From Flavobacteriales bacterium (GTDB lineage: Bacteria > Bacteroidota > Bacteroidia > Flavobacteriales_F > PHOS-HE28): a stretch of 64,000 nucleotides of DNA. The notes below the pieces were generated by a model. It was not told where the DNA came from, did no database searches, and saw nothing but the letters and a program-made list of their open reading frames with translations. Below are positions 1 to 6,712 of the stretch, piece by piece. A program made the position numbers and the translations under genes. The first letter of the stretch is position 1. Every line of letters starts with the position of its first letter. Where the stretch lies: assembly GCA_016704485.1 (NCBI GenBank), contig JADJAA010000002.1:620001-684000 (forward strand), in the 5' to 3' direction.

Positions 1-1
1 C

Positions 2-1762
2 GAGGCCAAAGAAGGACAGACCTTGGAGCAGGTGCGGGATCTATTGTTGGCACAGGTCGAAGCATTGAAAAAGGGCGAGTTCGAGGACTGGTTATTGGAA
101 GCAGTGATCAACGATCAAAAGCAACAGCAGATCAAATACTGGAACGAGAACAACAGTCTGCGGGCATCGGCCATGACGGATGCCTTCATCCTCGAGAAGA
201 AATGGGCTGATGAAGTCGCGATCTTCGAGCGAATGGGCAAATTCACGAAACAGGATGTGATCGATTTTGCGAACAAGAACTTCGGCAACAACTACGTGGC
301 TGTCTTCAAACGCACTGGTGAGAACAAGAGCGTGCATAAAGTGGATAAGCCGAAGATCACAGCGCTGGACATTAAGCGCGATGGGCAAAGCGCTTGGCGA
401 ACCGAGTGGGAAAAGACCGCAAGTGCCACACTAACGCCTGTTTTCGTCGATTTTGACAAGGCCATCGATCATCGCTCCTTAACGAACAAGGTGCCATTGG
501 CAGTTGTAAAGAACCCGACGAACGACCTTTTCAGCCTCCGTTATATTTTGGATATGGGGACCGATCACGATAAAGAACTCGGAGTCGCAGTGCGTTATCT
601 GGAATACTTGGGAACTTCCAAATACGATCCGACGGCATTCAAGCAAGAACTCTTCAAGCTTGGTCTGGGCATTAGTGTTTACGTGGCGGAGGATCGTAGT
701 TATGTAACCCTTACCGGACTGGAAAAAAACTTGGAACGTGGTATAGAGTTGTTGGAGCAGTTACTTGCTGATGCACAACCCAACGACGAAGCGTTGAAGG
801 GACTTGTTGCAGACATCGGCAAAAGCCGCCAGGACCAAGCCAAGAACAAGAATAGCATCTTTTACGAAGGACTTGCGAGCTACGCGAAATTCGGTAAGGT
901 GAACGCATTCAATGATGTTATGCCATTGGCTCGATTGGAAGCATTGACCAGCGCAGAAATGTTGGAACGTATCCACCAACTGACCAGCTACAAGCACAAC
1001 GTGTTCTACTACGGAAAGAAATCCACCGACGAAGTAACGGCGTTGCTCAACAAGCACCACAAAACACCAGCAAACTTATTGGAGTATCCTCCCGAACGCC
1101 TTTATCCAGAGCTAGCGACCACAGAGAACAAAGTCTACTTTGCTGATCAGGACATGGTGCAAGCAGAGATGATGTTCTACGGAAAAGCAGGTCAATTCGA
1201 TGTAAGCAAACTACCTTATGCGTCACTCTTCAATGAGTACTTCGGAAGCGGTTTGAGCAGTATCGTATTCCAAGAGATCCGCGAAGCGAAAGCGCTGGCC
1301 TACGGAGCTGGTGCGTCATACACAACCCCGAGCAAGAAGGAAGATGCACACTATGTGCGTGTATTCATAGGAACCCAAGCGGACAAACTCCCGGATGCTG
1401 TGGATGCGATGTTGGAATTGATGAACAACATGCCCATGGCGAAAGAGCAATTCGAAGGCGCAAAGACCGCAGCCTTGAAAGTGATCGCCAGCACCCGTAT
1501 AACCAAAGAGAACATCTATTGGACCTGGGATGCGAATCAGCGTAAAGGCATTAACTACGACCTGCGCAAAGACAGCTATGAAAAGATCCCGAGCATCACG
1601 TTAGAGGACATGAAGACCTTCTTCGACAAAGAGGTAAAAGGCCGCACCTACCATTATACAGTGATCGGTAAGCAAGCCGGTATGGACCTGAAAGTGTTGG
1701 AGAAGTTGGGCCCGGTAACAGTGCTAAGCAAAGAGGAATTGTTCGGCTACCCCGTAGAGTAG
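2..1762 (+). CDS. M16 family zinc peptidase, C-terminal part (5' end outside window)
   Basis: The reading frame is open from the first bases, so this is the C-terminal 586 residues of a longer protein. A TTG at 23 is only an internal codon. M16 (insulinase/pitrilysin-like) peptidases of about 950 residues have two homologous halves; the visible part fits the end of the first half plus the second half. The motif EIREAKALAYGAGASY near residue 425 matches the conserved arginine-tyrosine region of the M16 C-terminal domain. The zinc-binding HxxEH motif would lie upstream and cannot be checked. Homologues degrade peptides in the periplasm; any signal peptide is outside the window. Its own terminator is not obvious, but a palindrome follows the stop by one base. 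Confidence 0.88.
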   Translation, partial: EAKEGQTLEQVRDLLLAQVEALKKGEFEDWLLEAVINDQKQQQIKYWNENNSLRASAMTDAFILEKKWADEVAIFERMGKFTKQDVIDFANKNFGNNYVAVFKRTGENKSVHKVDKPKITALDIKRDGQSAWRTEWEKTASATLTPVFVDFDKAIDHRSLTNKVPLAVVKNPTNDLFSLRYILDMGTDHDKELGVAVRYLEYLGTSKYDPTAFKQELFKLGLGISVYVAEDRSYVTLTGLEKNLERGIELLEQLLADAQPNDEALKGLVADIGKSRQDQAKNKNSIFYEGLASYAKFGKVNAFNDVMPLARLEALTSAEMLERIHQLTSYKHNVFYYGKKSTDEVTALLNKHHKTPANLLEYPPERLYPELATTENKVYFADQDMVQAEMMFYGKAGQFDVSKLPYASLFNEYFGSGLSSIVFQEIREAKALAYGAGASYTTPSKKEDAHYVRVFIGTQADKLPDAVDAMLELMNNMPMAKEQFEGAKTAALKVIASTRITKENIYWTWDANQRKGINYDLRKDSYEKIPSITLEDMKTFFDKEVKGRTYHYTVIGKQAGMDLKVLEKLGPVTVLSKEELFGYPVE

Positions 1763-1763
1763 C

Positions 1764-1803
1764 GTCGACCCTGTCATCCCGGCCTTGAGCCGGGAGGGTC
1801 GAC
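1764..1803. repeat. Bulged palindromic element after the M16 gene
   Basis: Outer arms GTCGACCCT (1764-1772) and AGGGTCGAC (1795-1803) pair perfectly. Inner arms CCCGGC (1778-1783) and GCCGGG (1789-1794) pair across a 5-base loop. Five unpaired bases (1773-1777) bulge on the left arm only. There is no T-run, so it looks more like a REP-type intergenic palindrome than a simple terminator. Confidence 0.6.
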
Positions 1804-1851
1804 ACGTTACGGTAATCAGAACGCGCAGCTGTCGGGAACCAAAAGCAAACA

Positions 1852-3102
1852 ATGCCCAAAGAAATTACAGCCACCATTATCAGTATTGGCGATGAATTAT
1901 TGATCGGTCAGACCATCAATACGAATGCCGGATGGATGGGTGAGCAACTGGCATTGTCAGGTATCCGATCAAAACGTGTACTGACGATCGGCGACGACAA
2001 GCAGGAGATCGTGGAGGCGTTGGATGATGCGATCACGGATATTGTATTGATCACCGGCGGTTTGGGTCCCACCAAGGATGATATTACCAAACACACGCTC
2101 TGCGAATATTTTGATACGGAGTTGGTCCGTCACCCGGAGATCGAGGCGCAGATCAATGCGTTCTTTGAACAGATGGGCCGCGATCCATTGGAAGTGAACC
2201 GCGCGCAAGCGGATCTTCCGGCAGCATGTACGGTGATCCCCAATGACCGCGGCACTGCGAGTGGAATGTGGTTCAAGAAGGATGGCAAAGTCTACGTAAG
2301 CATGCCTGGTGTGCCATATGAAATGAAAGCGATGATGCAGGCGACAGTGATCCCGATGCTGCGCGATGAATTTCTTCCACCAGCCATTGTACACCGCACC
2401 ATACTCACTACAGGAATGGGAGAGAGTTACTTGGCAGAACGCATCGCAAAATGGGAGGATGGACTTGCACAACACGGGATCAAATTGGCGTATCTACCCA
2501 GCCCTGGATTGGTAAAATTGCGTTTAAGTGCATACGCCAGCGATGACCCATCAGAAGCGCGAAAGCGCGTGGATGAGCAAGCGACCGTGCTCTACAAAGA
2601 GATCCCTGAATTGATATTCGGTGAAGGTGATGATACGTTGCAGGCCGCGGTTGGTAAGATCTTGAAGGAGCAAGGAAAAACCCTCTCTACGGCAGAAAGC
2701 TGTACTGGTGGCTATGTGAGCCATTTGATCACGAGTGTACCGGGCAGCTCTGCCTATTTTACCGGTGGGGTTGTCAGCTACGCCAATGCTGTAAAAATGG
2801 AGGAACTGGGCATTCCTGCTGATATGCTCAAGTTGGAAGGCGCCGTAAGTAAACCCGTAGTGGAGAAGATGGCCAGCGGTGTTCGCGAAGCGCTAAAAAC
2901 CGATTGGAGCATTGCCATAAGCGGTGTAGCCGGACCGGATGGTGGCACACCCGAAAAGCCAGTAGGTACGGTTTGGATCGCAGTTGCCGGACCGGATGGT
3001 GTAGTGAGCAAAATGGGGCAGTTCTCAGGTACACGTGGACTGGTCATTAAACGCAGCGGGTATGCGGCATTGGGCATGTTGCGTAAGGAGCTATTGGGGT
3101 AG
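1852..3102 (+). CDS. cinA: CinA family protein / nicotinamide-nucleotide amidohydrolase
   Basis: A 416-residue two-domain protein of the usual CinA length. The N-terminal MoaB-like (molybdopterin-binding fold) domain shows IGDELLIGQ near residue 12 and GGLGPTKDD near residue 69. The C-terminal PncC-type domain shows TAESCTGG near residue 279 and GPDGGTPEKPVGTVW near residue 361, typical of NMN deamidases. Family members recycle pyridine nucleotides by deamidating NMN, and the N-terminal domain can have ADP-ribose pyrophosphatase activity. The ATG at 1852 gives the family N-terminus directly. In many bacteria cinA is linked to competence or damage response; nothing nearby supports that here. 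It sits alone between the M16 gene and the ribosomal protein genes. Confidence 0.95.
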   Translation: MPKEITATIISIGDELLIGQTINTNAGWMGEQLALSGIRSKRVLTIGDDKQEIVEALDDAITDIVLITGGLGPTKDDITKHTLCEYFDTELVRHPEIEAQINAFFEQMGRDPLEVNRAQADLPAACTVIPNDRGTASGMWFKKDGKVYVSMPGVPYEMKAMMQATVIPMLRDEFLPPAIVHRTILTTGMGESYLAERIAKWEDGLAQHGIKLAYLPSPGLVKLRLSAYASDDPSEARKRVDEQATVLYKEIPELIFGEGDDTLQAAVGKILKEQGKTLSTAESCTGGYVSHLITSVPGSSAYFTGGVVSYANAVKMEELGIPADMLKLEGAVSKPVVEKMASGVREALKTDWSIAISGVAGPDGGTPEKPVGTVWIAVAGPDGVVSKMGQFSGTRGLVIKRSGYAALGMLRKELLG

Positions 3103-3468
3103 GCTTTTGGGATCAGAAAATCAGATGATCAGAGGATCGGAACTTTGTTCTTTGTTTTTGGTTAGAACAGTCTACATGATCGATGACGTACTACACTTGA
3201 AGACTTGTAATCCCGCTGCACGGGACTTCGCTTACAGCTCAGCTGGCGTTACTTGTGACTTGTGTCTTGTAGATTGAGTCTTTTCTTCTCTTAGACCAAG
3301 CAGGCGCTCACTTTTCGCTTTCCTAACTTTCTTGCTTCTTCACCCCTTTCATAGATCATTGTCAATCATGATCATCATGGGAATCAGCGTTCTTTTTTCT
3401 CTTTTTCGATCCAAGTCGGAGGGTGAGGCCATTTTCCATACATTTGCAGCCCTGTAACTCAAAACGCC
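3103..3468. other. Gene-free stretch between cinA and rpmB with short tandem repeats
   Basis: No convincing ORF. It holds four degenerate 8-base units of the type GATCAGAN at 3111-3142, five degenerate 7-base units (CTTG core) at 3249-3283, and a pyrimidine-rich stretch around 3280-3350. The rpmB promoter box lies at its right end. Confidence 0.55.
3439..3446 (+). promoter_or_regulatory. -7 promoter box upstream of rpmB
   Basis: TACATTTG matches the Bacteroidota -7 consensus TAnnTTTG exactly and lies 22 bases before the rpmB ATG. No clear TTTG -33 box is seen at the usual 19-21 base spacing. Confidence 0.55.
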
Positions 3469-3708
3469 ATGTCCAAGATCTGTCAAATTACCGGTAAACA
3501 CGTCATCACCGGTAATAAGGTATCCCACTCCAATCGTAAGACCCGCCGCACATTTGCGCCGAATTTGCAAGACCGCAAATACTTCGTTGCGGAAGAGAAT
3601 AAGTGGATCAAACTGCGTGTAAGTGCTGCAGGCATGCGCACGATCAATAAGATCGGTCTTGGTGCAGCCTTGAAGCGCGCCAAAGAGAGCGGCTTTCTAA
3701 CGGCTTAA
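3469..3708 (+). CDS. rpmB: 50S ribosomal protein L28
   Basis: A 79-residue protein with the L28 signature: SKICQITGKHVITGNKVSHS at the start, then NRKTRRTF, which contacts 23S rRNA. The length is normal for Bacteroidota. It has no zinc-binding cysteine pairs: the only cysteine is C5, so this is the cysteine-poor form. In most Bacteroidota rpmB is followed directly by rpmG. Here a secreted peptidase gene and a strong hairpin lie between them, and rpmG has its own promoter, so rpmB is probably transcribed separately. Confidence 0.97.
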   Translation: MSKICQITGKHVITGNKVSHSNRKTRRTFAPNLQDRKYFVAEENKWIKLRVSAAGMRTINKIGLGAALKRAKESGFLTA

Positions 3709-3730
3709 TACACTTAGCACGTTATTGGGA

Positions 3731-3760
3731 AGCGCCATGCGGATATCTTCGCATGGCGCT
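3731..3760 (+). terminator. Strong hairpin after rpmB
   Basis: Perfect 11-base stem AGCGCCATGCG (3731-3741) / CGCATGGCGCT (3750-3760) with an 8-base loop. Only a short T-rich tail (TTCG) follows, so termination may be partial. It ends 14 bases before the aminopeptidase ATG and could also affect its expression. Confidence 0.6.
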
Positions 3761-3774
3761 TTCGCATTCATAAC

Positions 3775-5178
3775 ATGATCCGCATACCCATCATACTGAC
3801 ATTTCTGACCGCTGTGTCCATGCAGGCGCAAGAGATCCCTGTATCGGTGCAGTTCGGAGAACCCGACAATGGCGTCTATGACGAGGATCTATTGCCAGCT
3901 GAGTTCCACAAGGATAGGCGAGCGACATTACGCGCACGATTGCCGGGAGGCGGAGTAGCCGTGGTATTTTCGAATCCAGTAAGGAACAGGAGCAATGATA
4001 TCGATTACGAATACCACCAGGACCCCAATTTTTATTACTTGAGTGGACACAACGAGCCGAATGCTATGGTATTCGTATTCAAAGAGCCTCGAATGATCAA
4101 TGGAGTACAAGCGAGCGAGCTATTGGTAGTTCAACCTCGGGACCCGACTAGAGAAGTTTGGAACGGGCTCAGGACCGGTAAGGAAGGCGCGTTGACAACA
4201 CTAGGGTTTGAAGCGGCCATGACCGGGGAAGAGTTCTTGGATTGGGAGGCCGATTGGAGTGAAAGTGATAAGATCTATGTGCAAGCCACCACAGAGAATT
4301 TGACGAGTAATAAACACCAGAAAGCCAGTCTGAGCGAGCTGCTGGATCATTTCCGGACAAGCACGACCAAGGCAACGCAGGCCAATGCCGTTGATCTACA
4401 GGACTGGATGGCACAATTACGCGAGGTAAAACAGATCGAAGAACTTGCCATGATGCGGAAAGCCATTGATATCACATGTTTGGCCCAGAATGAGCTTATG
4501 ACCAAGCTGCGACCGGAGATGACCGAATACCAAACTGAAGCAATCGTGGAATACGTCTTCAAAAGCAATGGTGCAGAAGATGAAGGCTTCCCTAGCATCC
4601 AAGGTAGCGGTCCGCACAGTTGCGTATTGCATTATCTCACGAATCGTAGAACACTAGGTCATAACGACCTGTTGGTCAGTGATATTGGTGCAGAATACCA
4701 CGGATATACGGCCGATGTTACGCGCACCTTACCGGCGAATGGGAAATTCAGCCCAGAACAGAAGATCATCTACAATTTGGTCTATGATGCTCAGGAGGCC
4801 GGCATTGCTGAGGTGCGCAAAGGCAATGCCTTTCACGCCGCTCATCGTGCCGCAACTGCGGTGATCGTTAAGGGTTTGATAGCGAACGGGTTGATCACCG
4901 ATGAAAGTGAGGTTCGGCAGTACTTTATGCACGGAACGAGCCATTATTTGGGGCTGGATGTTCACGATGCAGGCACTTACGGTCCTTTGGTACCGGGCAA
5001 TGTGATCACGGTGGAGCCAGGTATTTACATAGCTGAGAATAGTCCGTGTGACCCCAAATGGTGGAACATCGGAGTTCGGATCGAGGATGATATTCTGGTG
5101 ACCGATGGAGATCCTTTGAATCTTAGCGCTGGATCCCCAAGGAAATTGGAGGATGTAGAGGCCGCCATGGCGAGGTAA
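3775..5178 (+). CDS. pepP: Secreted Xaa-Pro aminopeptidase (aminopeptidase P, M24 family)
   Basis: A 467-residue protein that removes N-terminal residues preceding proline. The start MIRIPIILTFLTAVSMQAQ is a signal peptide, so it acts outside the cytoplasm, probably in the periplasm. An AMP_N-type domain (about 40-180) precedes the pita-bread M24 domain. The five expected metal ligands are visible: aspartates in DIGAEYHGYTADVTRT (about 302 and 313), histidine in HGTSHYLGLDVHD (about 389), and glutamates in VEPGIYI (about 414) and VRIEDD (about 435). Length and domain order match secreted PepP of Bacteroidota. It lies between rpmB and rpmG, which are adjacent in most relatives. Cytosolic action is unlikely given the leader. 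Confidence 0.93.
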   Translation: MIRIPIILTFLTAVSMQAQEIPVSVQFGEPDNGVYDEDLLPAEFHKDRRATLRARLPGGGVAVVFSNPVRNRSNDIDYEYHQDPNFYYLSGHNEPNAMVFVFKEPRMINGVQASELLVVQPRDPTREVWNGLRTGKEGALTTLGFEAAMTGEEFLDWEADWSESDKIYVQATTENLTSNKHQKASLSELLDHFRTSTTKATQANAVDLQDWMAQLREVKQIEELAMMRKAIDITCLAQNELMTKLRPEMTEYQTEAIVEYVFKSNGAEDEGFPSIQGSGPHSCVLHYLTNRRTLGHNDLLVSDIGAEYHGYTADVTRTLPANGKFSPEQKIIYNLVYDAQEAGIAEVRKGNAFHAAHRAATAVIVKGLIANGLITDESEVRQYFMHGTSHYLGLDVHDAGTYGPLVPGNVITVEPGIYIAENSPCDPKWWNIGVRIEDDILVTDGDPLNLSAGSPRKLEDVEAAMAR

Positions 5179-5209
5179 TGGGCATTTGCGCCCTATGGAT
5201 CACGTCGTA

Positions 5210-5241
5210 TTTGGCAGATCCGAAAGATCCACCTACTTTTG
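5210..5241 (+). promoter_or_regulatory. Full promoter of rpmG-DUF4295
   Basis: TTTG (5210-5213), exactly 20 bases, then TACTTTTG (5234-5241): both the -33 and -7 boxes of the Bacteroidota primary sigma factor at ideal spacing. GCCGCCCC follows the -7 box directly. The leader to rpmG is about 35 bases. Confidence 0.75.
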
Positions 5242-5282
5242 CCGCCCCTGCGCAAAGTGGCAGGGCAATAAAGTAGCCCACA

Positions 5283-5465
5283 ATGGCCAAGAAAGGGAAC
5301 CGAGTACAAGTGATCATGGAGTGTACTGAGCATAAGACCTCAGGGCTTCCAGGAACATCACGTTACATTACAACCAAGAACCGCAAGAACACTACCGAGC
5401 GCATGGAGTTGAAGAAATACAACCCCATCATGCGCAAGATGACCGTTCATAAAGAGATCAAATAA
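5283..5465 (+). CDS. rpmG: 50S ribosomal protein L33
   Basis: A 60-residue protein with the L33 pattern MAKKGNRVQVIMECTEHK and YITTKNRKNT, ending in the basic stretch typical of the family. Only one cysteine (C14) remains, so it cannot form the four-cysteine zinc ribbon and belongs to the zinc-independent (C-minus) form. The stop is 3 bases before the DUF4295 start, so the two genes share a transcript. It carries its own consensus promoter. Confidence 0.96.
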   Translation: MAKKGNRVQVIMECTEHKTSGLPGTSRYITTKNRKNTTERMELKKYNPIMRKMTVHKEIK

Positions 5466-5468
5466 GCC

Positions 5469-5624
5469 ATGGCAAAGAAGACCGTTGCAACCCTGAAGAA
5501 GGCTGACGCCAAGACCTTCACCAAAGTGATCCGCATGATCAAAAAGGAAAAGACCGGCGGCTGGAGCTTTGTTGAGCAGGTAGTACCAAGTGATGACGCT
5601 GAAAAGCTGATCTCCGGTAAGTGA
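5469..5624 (+). CDS. DUF4295 small basic protein
   Basis: A 51-residue lysine-rich protein beginning MAKKTVATLKKADAK and ending LISGK. It matches the short DUF4295 proteins that follow rpmG in nearly all Bacteroidota. The function is not established; the constant place beside L28/L33 genes and the basic charge suggest a ribosome-associated role (inference). It starts 3 bases after rpmG and is followed 24 bases later by a terminator hairpin, closing the rpmG-DUF4295 unit. Confidence 0.92.
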   Translation: MAKKTVATLKKADAKTFTKVIRMIKKEKTGGWSFVEQVVPSDDAEKLISGK

Positions 5625-5648
5625 TATCCTGAAGAAATGTACGCAAGA

Positions 5649-5677
5649 AGGCCGTCCCTCATGGGAGGGCCTTTTTT
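5649..5677 (+). terminator. Rho-independent terminator after DUF4295
   Basis: Stem AGGCC-G-TCCC / GGGA-G-GGCCT with one internal mismatch and a TCAT loop, followed by six Ts (5672-5677). Confidence 0.8.
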
Positions 5678-5705
5678 AGCATATGGGTGTTAAGTCCAAC
5701 TATTG

Positions 5706-6665
5706 ATGGCATTATTCGGATTATTCGGTAAGACCAAGAAGGAACCCGAGGTTTCGGAAGTCGAGAAACAGGACCTGGACCACGGTTTGGAACGGTCCCG
5801 AACCGGCCTTTTCGGTAAGATCGCGCACGCCATAGCGGGTAAGACCTCGGTGGACGATTCCGTGCTCGATGAACTTGAAGAGATCCTAGTGAGCAGTGAT
5901 GTTGGAGTGGATACGACATTGAAGATCATCAGTTGTTTACAAGAGCGCGTAAAACGCGACAAATACATTGGGACAAGCGAATTACACGGTTTGTTGCGTT
6001 CGGAGATCGTTGCCTTGATGAAGGATCCCGAACCGATCGACCCCGCTGTTAAGCCCTATGTGATCATGGTGGTCGGCGTGAATGGGGTGGGCAAGACCAC
6101 GACGATCGGGAAGTTGGCGCATGCCTTCAAAAAGGAAGGGAAGAGCGTTGTGTTGGGTGCTGCGGATACGTTCCGTGCAGCAGCTGTAGATCAACTCCGT
6201 ATCTGGAGCGAAAGGGTCGGTGTGCCGTTGGTGGAACAAGGCATGAACGCCGATCCCGCAGCGGTGGCCTACGATACGGTTGAGAGTGCAAAGGCACGTG
6301 GTGCAGACATTGTGATCATTGATACTGCCGGGCGTTTGCACAACAAGGTGAACCTTATGAATGAGCTTACCAAAGTGCGTAACGTAATGCGCAAGGTGAT
6401 ACCCGATGCTCCACATGAGGTGTTGTTGGTCCTGGATGCCAGCACTGGTCAGAATGCCATTGAGCAAGCAAAACAATTCACCAAAGCGACCGATGTAACA
6501 GCGTTGGCGCTAACCAAGCTCGACGGAACCGCTAAAGGTGGTGTGGCCATTGGCATCAGTGAACAATTCAGTATTCCGATCAAATACCTCGGAGTAGGTG
6601 AAGGCATCGATCATCTTCAGGTGTTTGATAAGAACGCTTTTGTGGAGGCTTTGTTCAAGAACTGA
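5706..6665 (+). CDS. ftsY: Signal recognition particle receptor FtsY
   Basis: A 319-residue SRP GTPase receptor that guides ribosome-nascent chain complexes to the Sec translocon at the inner membrane. The NG domain shows GVNGVGKTTT (P-loop, about 124), DTFRAAAVDQL, DTAGR (about 205) and TKLDGTAKGG (about 271). The acidic A domain is short (about 40 residues), as usual in Bacteroidota. The ATG at 5706 is preferred to the in-frame TTG at 5703 because MALFGLFGK is the common N-terminus. It follows the rpmG-DUF4295 terminator, so it likely has its own promoter. It converges with the OmpA-family gene, with a hairpin in the 47-base gap. Confidence 0.97.
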   Translation: MALFGLFGKTKKEPEVSEVEKQDLDHGLERSRTGLFGKIAHAIAGKTSVDDSVLDELEEILVSSDVGVDTTLKIISCLQERVKRDKYIGTSELHGLLRSEIVALMKDPEPIDPAVKPYVIMVVGVNGVGKTTTIGKLAHAFKKEGKSVVLGAADTFRAAAVDQLRIWSERVGVPLVEQGMNADPAAVAYDTVESAKARGADIVIIDTAGRLHNKVNLMNELTKVRNVMRKVIPDAPHEVLLVLDASTGQNAIEQAKQFTKATDVTALALTKLDGTAKGGVAIGISEQFSIPIKYLGVGEGIDHLQVFDKNAFVEALFKN

Positions 6666-6695
6666 TCGGAACGCTCCCGATATCATTAGCGATGT

Positions 6696-6710
6696 GTTCC
6701 GGTGCGGAAC
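6696..6710. terminator. Hairpin between convergent ftsY and OmpA-family gene
   Basis: GTTCCG (6696-6701), loop GTG, CGGAAC (6705-6710). The stem is only six pairs and no long T-run follows; it may serve both convergent genes. Confidence 0.45.
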
Positions 6711-6712
6711 CT

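Noticed and set aside
1969..2475. 168-residue minus-strand ORF inside cinA
   Set aside because: Antisense to a well-conserved enzyme and without recognisable domain.
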